Source: Candidatus Formimonas warabiya (lineage in GTDB: Bacteria; Bacillota; Dehalobacteriia; Dehalobacteriales; Dehalobacteriaceae). From it: a DNA stretch of 64,000 nucleotides. The position numbers and the translations under genes are program-made. The notes beneath the pieces are model-generated. The model made no database searches, was not told where the DNA came from, and saw only the letters and a program-made list of their open reading frames with translations. The DNA lies in the NCBI RefSeq assembly GCF_002777255.1, contig NZ_CP017634.1, forward strand, positions 2,120,903 through 2,184,902, read 5' to 3'. Every line of letters begins with the position of its first letter. Within the stretch, counting starts at the first letter, position 1. Of this stretch, positions 35,902 to 44,651 are shown in pieces.

Positions 35902-36990
35902 TTAGCAGGCTAAATAGAATAAGCCGTTATAGATGAGGAGGAAATTAAGGCTGTCTGCTCTCGGTCCGTAGCCGATATTGCCCATTTCGGGATGAGGTGA
36001 GTAAAGCAGGAGCTTATGCCCATAATACTCTCCCTCCGCGAAAGCGCATTTATTGCGCAGCAGTTTATCAAAAAGCTCTGGGGTAAGACCGTTATACCAG
36101 CTTTTGACCGCCTCGGCCGCCATCGTATTATCGAGCATATCCCAGTGGGGCTTCAAAGGATCTTTGCCGCTGGCCAGCAGGCTTTCAAAATGGGCCAAAG
36201 GCTTCACATTATTGCCGGTAATGGTAATGGCGGGGCCTTCCCAGTACACCAAATTTATGGTGCTGGAGCTGCCCAAAGCCACGGCTGCGAAAATAGGGTG
36301 TTGATCGTTATCGATCCGGCAACGCACAAAACCGCTCCCGCTGCGCCAATAGTCCAAATCCTCGTTTTCCGTAGCATCTACGATGTTCAACCAGTAGGGA
36401 TTCTTTTGATGATAGGAAGTCAAAGGCAAATAGGCACCGCCGCAAATGCCTAGATAATGACCGTGATCGGCAACAAAAGAACGGATCCGGTCATAGCCTT
36501 TATCACCCAACCCGGCATAATAACATTCGCCTGCGTCGGGGCTGCCGGGCACCATCAAGACATCAAAATGGGCCAACTTGCCTTCCCGGATCTCCTTATC
36601 GCTAATATAGCTGTGGGTAAAGCCGCCCATGTCCAATACTTCCAGCAAAGGGTCCGAGAATTCCCTGCCCGCGCCCCGGCCGTCATAAACAGCGATATTG
36701 ATCGGCTTAACCATAAGGGAAGTCTGCGGCATGGCATCAAGCATTTCATAAATGATGCCGTTATCTTCCAGGATCGTTTGGGCTTCGGTGGTGTCATCCA
36801 GGGAAAAACCGCATTGATAATAATGACCTTCCGGCCAAAGCTGGGTGCCCGGCAAACGCAGGCCATTAACGTGCCAGGCCAAGGATATCCCTTTGCTGAG
36901 CAATTTGTTCAAGGCGCTAAAAGTACCGCTGATACTCTTCTGAAAAGAAAACAGACCGATTCTGTCGGTTGGGATAAATATTTTTGCCAC
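35902..36990 (-). CDS. BPL-N / class I glutamine-amidotransferase-like protein
   Basis: 362 residues. The middle contains a Rossmann-type amidotransferase-like fold: INIAVYDGRGAG, VLMVPGSPDAGECYYAGLG and the nucleophile elbow YLGICGGAYLPL with Cys. The pattern matches the biotin-protein-ligase N-terminal (BPL-N) family of unknown reaction. A short C-terminal strand region (LLYSPHPEMG) is conserved in these proteins. GTG start, three bases after the symporter stop; hence in one operon. Possible role: modify or cleave the transported solute. Confidence 0.75.
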   Translation of the reverse strand: MAKIFIPTDRIGLFSFQKSISGTFSALNKLLSKGISLAWHVNGLRLPGTQLWPEGHYYQCGFSLDDTTEAQTILEDNGIIYEMLDAMPQTSLMVKPINIAVYDGRGAGREFSDPLLEVLDMGGFTHSYISDKEIREGKLAHFDVLMVPGSPDAGECYYAGLGDKGYDRIRSFVADHGHYLGICGGAYLPLTSYHQKNPYWLNIVDATENEDLDYWRSGSGFVRCRIDNDQHPIFAAVALGSSSTINLVYWEGPAITITGNNVKPLAHFESLLASGKDPLKPHWDMLDNTMAAEAVKSWYNGLTPELFDKLLRNKCAFAEGEYYGHKLLLYSPHPEMGNIGYGPRADSLNFLLIYNGLFYLAC

Positions 36991-36992
36991 TC

Positions 36993-38462
36993 TTAGTTTG
37001 CCCCTTTCTTCTTAAGCTTGGTAATAAAGCTTTCATAAACAGCTATGGTCTCTTGATCGGCACCGCCGGAGAGCTTGGTGCCTAACAGAAGGGCCAGGCA
37101 GCTGGCGATAAAACCGGGGATGAGCTCATAAAGATAATTGGACATGCCGCTATAATACCAGATGATCACCGTGACTAGACCAACAATAATGCTGGCAATA
37201 GCACCGGTTTTATTGACATGTTTGCTGTAGAGACTGAAGATGACCAGGGGGCCAAAAGAGGAGCCCAGACCGGCCGCCGCCAATAAAGCAACAGTAAAGA
37301 CCAAATCCGATTTGAGGGACATGAGAAAAGCCAGCAATGCAATGACGACGACGGCGAACCTTTCCAGATTGACAACTTTTTTCTCATCGATATCTCTGGC
37401 ATACTTTTTAATGATATTGGCGCCAAAAGCAGCTGCAGCTACAATCACATAGGCACTAACCGAAGATAAAATAGCCGCCATGACCGCAGAAGCGAACAAT
37501 CCCAGAAGATAGGGCGGGAAATAAGTGCTGCCCATAGCAAAGAAGACCTGCTCGGGATCGGCGATATTGGGGAAGAGATAAGCGCCCAGCATACCGATGA
37601 TCACCGCACCGAAAGTGGAGATGCTGACCCAGGTGGTGGCAATGAAAGTTGAGTCTTTGATCTCACTAGGATCCTTGATCGCCATGAAGCAAGTTGATAC
37701 ATGAACCATGCCGAAATAGCATAAGCCTACGCCCAGACCGCCGAGGATAATCGACAAAGCAGGGAAAAACCGGGTTTCGCCGTTGAGGAATTGGAAGAAT
37801 CCCGGCGCTTGCTGATAAAGACTTTCGATGGCCGGACCATAACCGCCCATTTGAACGAGCACAGCGACAGGTACAAAGAGCAAGGCGAAGAACATCAGGG
37901 TACCCTGGAAAAGATTGCTCCAGCTGACCGCCATATAGCCGCCCAGGAAAGTATAAAGGACTACAATGATCAAACCGACGACGATCCCTACGCTATAATC
38001 GAGGCCAAAAGTGGCGTTGAGCAATTTGCCGCTGCCGATGATTTCCGCGGATGAATTAATGATCATAAAAACAATAATCGCAATACCGGCGCACAAGGCA
38101 ACTGAACCGGTCTTATCGTTGACCCGTTTTTCGAAGTATTCGGTGATCGAAAAAGCATTATAGACTTCCGTAGCTACACGCAGACGGTTGGCAATGAAGA
38201 TCCAGTTGAACATAGTACCGAAAATAAGACCGATAATGATCCAAATGGAAGCAAAACCTGCCGCATAAGCAGAGCCGGGGAGACCCATTAATAACCATCC
38301 GCTCATATCGGAAGACTCAGCGGAAATAGCGGTGACCCATTTATTGTTGGAACGTCCGGCCAGCGTATAATCCGAATAGGATTTAGCCCTTAAATAAGTA
38401 ATAACACCGATAGCAACCAAAACCAACAGATATAATACAAATATCACTGCACTGGCTACCAT
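36993..38462 (-). CDS. Sodium:solute symporter (SSS, PutP-like)
   Basis: 489 residues with 13 predicted membrane helices. SSS signatures include LAGRSNNKWVTAISAESSDMSG and AAAGLGSSFGPLVIFSLYSK; sodium-site Ser/Ala residues lie in the first and eighth core helices. Imports an unknown solute, proline-like by family. ATG at 38462 after AGGAGG TGATTAAA. The ribosome site overlaps the stop of a tiny upstream gene, so the two are probably coupled. The BPL-N gene follows. Confidence 0.88.
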   Translation of the reverse strand: MVASAVIFVLYLLVLVAIGVITYLRAKSYSDYTLAGRSNNKWVTAISAESSDMSGWLLMGLPGSAYAAGFASIWIIIGLIFGTMFNWIFIANRLRVATEVYNAFSITEYFEKRVNDKTGSVALCAGIAIIVFMIINSSAEIIGSGKLLNATFGLDYSVGIVVGLIIVVLYTFLGGYMAVSWSNLFQGTLMFFALLFVPVAVLVQMGGYGPAIESLYQQAPGFFQFLNGETRFFPALSIILGGLGVGLCYFGMVHVSTCFMAIKDPSEIKDSTFIATTWVSISTFGAVIIGMLGAYLFPNIADPEQVFFAMGSTYFPPYLLGLFASAVMAAILSSVSAYVIVAAAAFGANIIKKYARDIDEKKVVNLERFAVVVIALLAFLMSLKSDLVFTVALLAAAGLGSSFGPLVIFSLYSKHVNKTGAIASIIVGLVTVIIWYYSGMSNYLYELIPGFIASCLALLLGTKLSGGADQETIAVYESFITKLKKKGAN

Positions 38463-38474
38463 TTTAATCACCTC

Positions 38475-38567
38475 CTAAAAATTTGCTTTTTTGTAGAACA
38501 AGTAAGAAATTAGGATACTGCTCCAAAGAGGAGTAAAGAAAATAAACCAGGCGCCTCCTGAAACCAT
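38475..38567 (-). CDS. 30-residue membrane peptide upstream of the symporter
   Basis: ATG at 38567 with GGGAGG 8 bases upstream and TAG at 38475, ending inside the symporter's ribosome site. The product starts MVSGGAWFIFFTP, is strongly hydrophobic over about 20 residues, and ends in YKKAN. This is the layout of single-helix accessory subunits encoded next to some SSS and amino-acid symporters. Too short for usual gene finders, but the two ribosome sites and the tight spacing support it. Confidence 0.72.
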   Translation of the reverse strand: MVSGGAWFIFFTPLWSSILISYLFYKKANF

Positions 38568-38763
38568 CCTCTTCGCCTCCCTTCCTGGTGATTATGTAAA
38601 TGCTTATGGCACATACACCGAAAGTTGTCTCAAAATAGCAAATTGTTTATTTTTTCTCTCAAAGAACTTTTAGAAAGAAAGAAAAAGATGATTGTGGTTT
38701 TTTTATCCAGTTTATATAATGAAATTGTCCTTTGATCTATCTACTTAATCTGTCATTATTACT
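38568..38763 (-). other. 5' untranslated leader of the symporter operon
   Basis: About 200 bases between the MerR-type promoter and the small peptide gene. No further gene or convincing riboswitch was recognised. Confidence 0.4.
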
Positions 38764-38794
38764 ATCATACCAAGTAAAGTAAGGTATACCTCAA
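38764..38794 (-). promoter_or_regulatory. MerR-type promoter with 19-bp spacer
   Basis: On the minus strand TTGAGG (38789-38794) and TATGAT (38764-38769) are 19 bases apart, the overlong spacing corrected by MerR-family activators. The spacer holds a TACC...GGTA dyad (38768-38786). It faces the symporter operon and sits beside the divergent merR-type gene. Confidence 0.6.
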
Positions 38795-38914
38795 TAGGTT
38801 TTTAAGCATAAAATTATTGCTTTACGTAACTCTGTTTATTTTTCAAGGAAAAATATGCCTCAGAACATAAACTTCTCTAGTTAGGTATAGAAATTGGTCA
38901 AAAGGAGGATCGGC

Positions 38915-40177
38915 ATGAAAATTAGTGAATTCAGCCAGCATTTCCATCTTGCTCCGGAAACGATTCGGTACTATATCAACAAGGGCCTTCTGGTGCCTGT
39001 CACAAAAAACGACCGCTATAATTTTCGTGAACAAGATATCGAAGATATGGAATTATTACTGAGACTTAAATCCTTTCGCTTTTCCATTACTGATATCCAT
39101 AAAATACTTTCCTTAAAAAGGCTAAGCAATTTAGATAGCTCCGAAGAATTGAACGACTATATTAATATCCTGAAGGCACAAAAAAAAGTGCTTTTAGGTG
39201 AAAAAGCACAGCTGCAGAAATTGATCAACGACCTGCAACAAGAAATATCTACCAGTTCCGGCAAGCATACCGGGGCCATCAAGCGGAAGAGCGGCGTGCC
39301 TTTGACCTTTTTGCCTTATCTCTCGTGCCCCCATTGCCAGGGCCAGTTGAGCATCAGCAATTGCAATATCGAAAGAGACCAGATCATCTCCGGGGGCCTA
39401 AACTGCGCCTGCGGCTTTAAAGCAACGATTCAAAACGGGATCATCATCGGACAGCCGGGCAAGATCAGCGTCTATGACGGCCCCGATGTGGAGCGCAATA
39501 GCTACCGGATGATGAGCCCGTCCCTGATCACCCTGATGCAAAAGGCTTATCACTGGATGCTGGAACGTTTAAACAAATGCAACACCAAGGGAAAACTTGT
39601 CCTGGAGAATTTTGTTAATAATTACTGCTTCTGCTATTCCAATTTTGAATCTATGGACAAAGATGCCTATTATATCATCACTGATAAATATCCCGAAATT
39701 GTTGCAGTCTATAAAAGCCTGATCGATAAGCTGAATTTGGATCTTCAGGTTCTTTATATCGCAGCGGGCAGCCATTTATTGCCCTTGAAAAATAATTGCA
39801 TCGACATCTATATTGATCTTGACGCCTCCAATGAGTATGCCATCTTTCATAACGGTTATGCGGTCGATGCCCTGACCCGTTATTTTCATCAAGACACCTA
39901 TGCCATCGGCGCATTCTTTTTCTTTAAACCCGGGGGACCTTCAGCCCAGGAATTGCTTCGCCAATATCCCGAAACATGGGAAAAAAGTTTCGACATCGTC
40001 CACTTTCGCAAATATTTGCAGGAAATGTGGCAGGATACTCTTGATTACTACAATATCGGCTATGTAACCGATTCAGGTGAAGGGGAATCCTTTTCGTATC
40101 ATATCCCCGGCGAAAAGCTGGGCTTAAACACTTATTTTATGCATGGCTTCAAGAACTCAAACAAAAAAACGCTATGA
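38915..40177 (+). CDS. MerR regulator fused to a zinc-ribbon/methyltransferase-like domain
   Basis: 420 residues from the ATG at 38915 (AGGAGGATCGGC upstream). Residues 1-70 are a MerR winged helix (MKISEFSQHFHLAPETIRYY, YNFREQDIEDMELLLRL), then a coiled coil (~75-115). A four-Cys zinc ribbon follows (SCPHCQG...LNCACGFKA), then ~220 residues that resemble the RlmA/Trm112-like class I methyltransferase arrangement (VLYIAAGSHLLPLKNN as a degenerate motif I and IYIDLDASNEYA). It may sense a small ligand and control the divergent symporter operon. Catalytic residues for SAM look eroded. Confidence 0.75.
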   Translation: MKISEFSQHFHLAPETIRYYINKGLLVPVTKNDRYNFREQDIEDMELLLRLKSFRFSITDIHKILSLKRLSNLDSSEELNDYINILKAQKKVLLGEKAQLQKLINDLQQEISTSSGKHTGAIKRKSGVPLTFLPYLSCPHCQGQLSISNCNIERDQIISGGLNCACGFKATIQNGIIIGQPGKISVYDGPDVERNSYRMMSPSLITLMQKAYHWMLERLNKCNTKGKLVLENFVNNYCFCYSNFESMDKDAYYIITDKYPEIVAVYKSLIDKLNLDLQVLYIAAGSHLLPLKNNCIDIYIDLDASNEYAIFHNGYAVDALTRYFHQDTYAIGAFFFFKPGGPSAQELLRQYPETWEKSFDIVHFRKYLQEMWQDTLDYYNIGYVTDSGEGESFSYHIPGEKLGLNTYFMHGFKNSNKKTL

Positions 40178-40186
40178 TTTTTACAC

Positions 40187-40282
40187 ATTCAATTCAGGGA
40201 CGGTTCTTGAATTGAATTTTAAGAAAAATATTCGCAGAAAAAATGGAATTTATTCAATTCAAGAACCGTCCCTGAATTGAAT
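40187..40282. repeat. Inverted pair of REP-like repeats
   Basis: Convergent copies at 40187-40217 (+) and 40252-40282 (-), separated by 34 bases. The right copy reaches into the end of the neighbouring GNAT gene and encodes its last residues and stop codon. Confidence 0.85.
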
Positions 40283-40744
40283 GATCTTTCTCATGGGAAT
40301 GAATCGAATGCCGTCTCTTACTTGTTCGGCGTCTAACGGTTCAAATCCCATTTTTCCATATATATTCAGGGCATAAGGTGAAGAATTTACTTCCATCTCT
40401 GCGGCCTGCGCTTTTTCGACAGCCAAAGACACCAATTTCTTTGCGATACCTTTTCGCTGGTAACGATCATCAACAAACAATAAAGCAATGTGATTCCCAT
40501 TTCTAACTTCAATCATGCCTATAATTTTCTGCTCAAAAATTGCGATCAAGCAAAATGACGTTCCTTCTGCCCATCTGCTCATCATGGCGTTGGGGTGACA
40601 ATACATCCGGAAAGTCAATTGGCCTTCCGGTGCATACCCACATCCAACATACTTATCAAACACGCCCAGAACCAGCTCAATTATAGCCGGCACGTCTTGA
40701 GGCTGCGCCTCTCTAAATTGAATATCTTTCTCCAATCTCGCCAC
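40259..40744 (-). CDS. GNAT-family acetyltransferase
   Basis: 161 residues. N-terminal IQFREAQPQDVPAIIEL, acetyl-CoA loop DDRYQRKGIAKKLVSLA and the conserved YGKMGFEPL end of the fold. The last eight codons (IIQFRDGS) come from a REP-like repeat, so the native 3' end has been replaced. Acetyl acceptor unknown. GTG start; a TTG at 40735 with better spacing from GGGAGT is possible. Confidence 0.8.
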   Translation of the reverse strand: MARLEKDIQFREAQPQDVPAIIELVLGVFDKYVGCGYAPEGQLTFRMYCHPNAMMSRWAEGTSFCLIAIFEQKIIGMIEVRNGNHIALLFVDDRYQRKGIAKKLVSLAVEKAQAAEMEVNSSPYALNIYGKMGFEPLDAEQVRDGIRFIPMRKIIQFRDGS

Positions 40745-40865
40745 ACTCCCGAATTTTTCCTTATTTATCCCCTTAGTTCTTTATTTTTTGAGAATTCCCT
40801 TCCCTTTTATGGCATGTTCTTGAAGATTATTCCAGCCGGGTTTAGCTGTAGCGAGGATAAGCAAC

Positions 40866-40893
40866 CCCCGGCGGCTCACACTACCGGGGGCGA
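40866..40893. other. GC-rich hairpin upstream of the GNAT gene
   Basis: CCCCCGG...CCGGGGG stem separated by about 12 bases, with no T-run. It lies between the aminotransferase stop and the GNAT start and could be a weak terminator or RNA stabiliser. Confidence 0.35.
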
Positions 40894-40936
40894 TCATAAT
40901 CATTTTTTGAAAAAACGTCTGTCCCTATCCCAACAC

Positions 40937-42109
40937 TTAAAGATGCTGTACCGCTTTATCTATGCGCTCCAAAGCCATCTCAATCTGATCGATGGAGGTG
41001 GCATACGAGAGTCGCAAATAACCTTCTCCGTAGCTACCGAAGGAGGCGCCGGATAATGTGGCCACACCTGCCCGGTACAAAAGGAAATCCGCAAATGCCT
41101 TGCTCCCCATCCCTGTTCCCTTGATATTGGGGAAAGCGTAAAAAGCACCGTCCGCCTTTCTGCACCTAATTCCTTTGATGCTGTTTAATCCGTCGACGAT
41201 GATTTCACGTCTTTTTCTAAATTCCTCCACCATTTTGGCCACAGCATCTTGGGTTCCCGTCAAGGCTTCGATCCCGGCAATTTGGGTAAATGGGGCCACA
41301 CAAGAATTTGAATTAATCATCAGGTCCGTGATCTTCTTGGCCAATTCCTGCCGCATGATTCCATAGCCCAGCCGCCATCCGGTCATGGCATATGTTTTGG
41401 AAACCCCATCCAATACAATGGTCCAGTCCTTCATACCGGGGAGAGATGCGATGGATTTTACCGATCCGCGATAGACGATTCTCTGATAGATTTCATCAGA
41501 CAGGATATAAATCCCCTTTCCTCGAATGGCGTCGGCAATTCCATGGATGTCCTCAGGGGTGAGCATTCCTCCTGTAGGGTTTGCCGGAGAATTGATAATC
41601 ACCAGCTTTGTTTTTTCCGTAACTTTCTGTTTTAACTCCGCCACATCAAGCCGAAAGTCGTTTTCTTCCCTGAGAGGAATGGACACCGGAGTGGCTCCCA
41701 CAAATTTAATGAGGGACTCGTATATCGGGAAACCCGGGTTGGGATAAATGACTTCATCCCCTTCATTTACAAGGGCCAGCACAGTATAAAACATGACCGG
41801 CTTACCTCCGGGGACAACTACCACTTCCTCCGTAGTGCAGTCAATTCCTTTATACTTTTGCGCATATGCCACCACTGCTTCCCGGAAGGGGAGATAGCCC
41901 TGGGCCGTGGCATAGTGGGTAAATCCCCTGTCCAGGGCCTTTTTCGCTGCTTCCACAATATTCCGGGGCGTAGCAAAATCCGGTTCTCCTATTTCAAAAT
42001 GAATGATACTTTTTCCTTCTGCTTCCAGTGCTTTCGCTCTGGACAGCACCTCAAAAGCAGACTCGCTACCCAATCGGCCTAATCTTTCGGCAAATCGATG
42101 ATCCGCCAT
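40937..42109 (-). CDS. Class I/II aminotransferase, aspartate-aminotransferase type
   Basis: 390 residues from the ATG at 42109. PLP features: INSPANPTGGM, ILSDEIYQRIVY, the lysine loop LDGVSKTYAMTGWRLGYG, and RLSYATS near the end. Transfers amino groups between an amino acid and 2-oxoglutarate; precise substrate not resolvable. ATG follows AGGTGG at 8 bases. Confidence 0.9.
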   Translation of the reverse strand: MADHRFAERLGRLGSESAFEVLSRAKALEAEGKSIIHFEIGEPDFATPRNIVEAAKKALDRGFTHYATAQGYLPFREAVVAYAQKYKGIDCTTEEVVVVPGGKPVMFYTVLALVNEGDEVIYPNPGFPIYESLIKFVGATPVSIPLREENDFRLDVAELKQKVTEKTKLVIINSPANPTGGMLTPEDIHGIADAIRGKGIYILSDEIYQRIVYRGSVKSIASLPGMKDWTIVLDGVSKTYAMTGWRLGYGIMRQELAKKITDLMINSNSCVAPFTQIAGIEALTGTQDAVAKMVEEFRKRREIIVDGLNSIKGIRCRKADGAFYAFPNIKGTGMGSKAFADFLLYRAGVATLSGASFGSYGEGYLRLSYATSIDQIEMALERIDKAVQHL

Positions 42110-42224
42110 TTGATACACCACCTTTTACACAGCTAGTATTCCAGTCATTTACCAATAACCGTCCCCCTCTAATCCCCATTTAGGGACCTGCTCTTGTGTA
42201 CCCACATCCCTTAAACTAAAAAAA

Positions 42225-43076
42225 CTATTTGAACTCATTGAACAAAGCCTCAAAGGCTTCTTTACTGTCTAAGGCATGATAGGCATGTTTATCTTCGGGA
42301 AACCTTTCATTCTTAACATCATCAACGTATGCTTTGAAAGCGTTTATGATTACTTCTCCTACGTTGGCATATTTTTTTACGAATTTTGGGGTAAAGGCCT
42401 GGAACAACCCCAGCATATCCCCGCAGATGATCAGCTGTCCGTCACAGGGAAGCCCTGCCCCGATGGAATAGACCGGAATCGTTAATTTCTCCGCGATAAA
42501 ACCGGTCAATTCCGGGGGAATCGCTTCCAGAAGCAAGGCCCTTGCTCCCGCTTCCTGGATGGCAATGGCATCTTTGATTAAATCCCTGGCGCTGTTCACA
42601 TCTCTGCCCTGTGCCTTAAAACCGCCCATCTGTCCGGAACTCTGGGGGGTTAATCCGATATGCCCAAATACTACAATCCCGGCCGCACAGATGGCCTTAA
42701 TCTTGCTGATGACTCTTCTTCCCCCTTCCAGCTTGATGGCATCCGCATCTGCCTCCTTCAGAAACCGGCAGGCATTTCTTACGGCTTCTTCGTCCGACAC
42801 CTGGTATGAGCCAAAAGGCATATCCCCCACGACAAACGTATTGGGAGCCCCTCTCCTGACTGCCTGACAGTGAAGAATACAATCATCCATAGTAACGGGG
42901 ACTGTCCCCTGGTATCCCAGCACCACCATGCCCAGAGAATCTCCCACCAGGATCATATCCACGCCGGCCTGCTCTGCAAAAGAACCCATGGGAAAATCAT
43001 ATGCCGTGACCCAGGTTGCCTTTTCCTTTTTCTTCTTCATTTCCAACAAATCAAAGATTGTTTTTTTCTTGGCCAT
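42225..43076 (-). CDS. panB: 3-methyl-2-oxobutanoate hydroxymethyltransferase PanB
   Basis: 283 residues. Motifs TAYDFPMGSFAEQAGVDMIL, VGDSLGMVVLGY, VVGDMPFGSYQ, DAIKLEGGRRV, and GHIGLTPQSSGQMGG for the TIM-barrel metalloenzyme. It forms ketopantoate from 2-oxoisovalerate and methylene-THF in pantothenate synthesis. panC and panD are not adjacent. ATG at 43076 after AAAGGAGGAATTGTG. Confidence 0.95.
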   Translation of the reverse strand: MAKKKTIFDLLEMKKKKEKATWVTAYDFPMGSFAEQAGVDMILVGDSLGMVVLGYQGTVPVTMDDCILHCQAVRRGAPNTFVVGDMPFGSYQVSDEEAVRNACRFLKEADADAIKLEGGRRVISKIKAICAAGIVVFGHIGLTPQSSGQMGGFKAQGRDVNSARDLIKDAIAIQEAGARALLLEAIPPELTGFIAEKLTIPVYSIGAGLPCDGQLIICGDMLGLFQAFTPKFVKKYANVGEVIINAFKAYVDDVKNERFPEDKHAYHALDSKEAFEALFNEFK

Positions 43077-43142
43077 CACAATTCCTCCTTTAATTTCTGT
43101 CTCTCCTTAATGACAATAAAACCGACTACAGGAATAAATAGG

Positions 43143-44531
43143 CTATTTGCTGATGCCTATCCCGGCTGCTTTCTGTTCTCCTTTTCTTAAGAAATGATAC
43201 AGGATCACTAATAGCAGCACCCAGACCGGGGCCACATAAAGAGCTACCCGGGTCACCGCTAAAAAGGCCATGGCAATAATCAGAAAGGCCAGGAAAGCCA
43301 GGCCCAGGTAAGAAGAAACGGGCCAAAAGGGCATCTTGAAAGCAGTCTCTTCACCGGCAGCCAGTTTCTCTTTTCTGAATTTTATCTGGGCGAGCAGGAT
43401 TGTTCCCCAGGCCGTGATAATCGCCACCACGGTTACGGAAGAAATGATGTCGAAAACTTTTGCCGGTACAATATAATTCAGGACAACGGCAATTAATGCG
43501 ACCACAGCGCTGAACCAGATGCCGACATAAGGTACCCCCGCTTTGTTGACTTTACCGAAGGCTTTCGGCGCGTTATTGTTTAAGGATAAGTTGTACAGCA
43601 ACCGGGTAATCGCATATAAAGCGCTGTTCATCCCTGAAAGGGCAGCTGTCAGCACGACAAAGTTGATGATGGATGCCGCCGCCGGAATGCCCACCTTATC
43701 AAAAACCAGCACAAAGGGGCTCCCCTGGGTGCCGATTTGATTCCAGGGATAAAGGGTGACCATCACGGCCAGGGCACCGACATAGAAAATCATAATGCGC
43801 CAGAACACCTTGTTGACGGCCTTGGGAATCGATTTTTGGGGGTCATCTGCCTCCCCTGCCGTCACACCGATTAGTTCCACGCCCCCAAAGGCGAAAGCCA
43901 CCAGGATAAATACCATCAGAAAGCCTTTTAGCCCACCGGCGAAAAAGCCCCCATTCACCCAGAGATTAGATAAACCGACCGGGTTCCCCCCGTTGCCAAA
44001 ACCGACGAAGATCATCAAAATACCAAAAATAATCATACAGATAATGGCCACCACTTTGATCAGGGCAAACCAAAACTCGAACTCGCCGTAAGCCTTTACA
44101 TTGATTAGATTTACCGTAACCAGCAAGGCCAGGATGACTAAAGCGGTAATCCATTTGGGAAAATCGGGAAACCAAAACTGAAGATAAATCCCTACGACGG
44201 AAAGCTCCGCCATCACGGTAGTGATCCCTTGGAACCAATAGGTCCAGCCGGAAAAAAAGCCGGCAAAACGGCCCAGATAGAGGGTGGCATAAGCACTGAA
44301 GGATCCCGAAACCGGGGTTGCCACGGAAAGTTCCCCCAAGGCGCGCATAATCAAAAAGATAAAGAAACCGCCAATTAAATAGGCCAGGGTAATGGAGGGA
44401 CCGGTCATACTGATGGCCCCGGCTGAACCGTAGAATAGGCCGACACCGATGGCCCCGCCGATGGCAATCATCTGAATATGCCGGTTTTTTAAATTTCTCC
44501 TTAACTCTTCTTCTTTGATACTGTGATCCAT
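43143..44531 (-). CDS. Amino-acid permease, APC family
   Basis: 462 residues, twelve predicted helices. Family motifs: MIAIGGAIGVGLFYGSAGAI, SGSFSAYATLYLGRFAGF, and GVELIGVTAGEADDPQKSIP. Resembles GABA/proline-type transporters. Sits between the hydrolase and panB genes on the same strand; no shared operon is certain. ATG after GGGGGAAGAAAG. Confidence 0.9.
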   Translation of the reverse strand: MDHSIKEEELRRNLKNRHIQMIAIGGAIGVGLFYGSAGAISMTGPSITLAYLIGGFFIFLIMRALGELSVATPVSGSFSAYATLYLGRFAGFFSGWTYWFQGITTVMAELSVVGIYLQFWFPDFPKWITALVILALLVTVNLINVKAYGEFEFWFALIKVVAIICMIIFGILMIFVGFGNGGNPVGLSNLWVNGGFFAGGLKGFLMVFILVAFAFGGVELIGVTAGEADDPQKSIPKAVNKVFWRIMIFYVGALAVMVTLYPWNQIGTQGSPFVLVFDKVGIPAAASIINFVVLTAALSGMNSALYAITRLLYNLSLNNNAPKAFGKVNKAGVPYVGIWFSAVVALIAVVLNYIVPAKVFDIISSVTVVAIITAWGTILLAQIKFRKEKLAAGEETAFKMPFWPVSSYLGLAFLAFLIIAMAFLAVTRVALYVAPVWVLLLVILYHFLRKGEQKAAGIGISK

Positions 44532-44651
44532 CTTTCTTCCCCCTTTTTTATTTATTCACATCATTGGGTCCACGGAGAGATTCCTCTATCCCCCTTTCTT
44601 TTCTTTTTATTGATCCGGAGCAAGTTTTTACAGTTTTGCCCCGGTAAAAAA

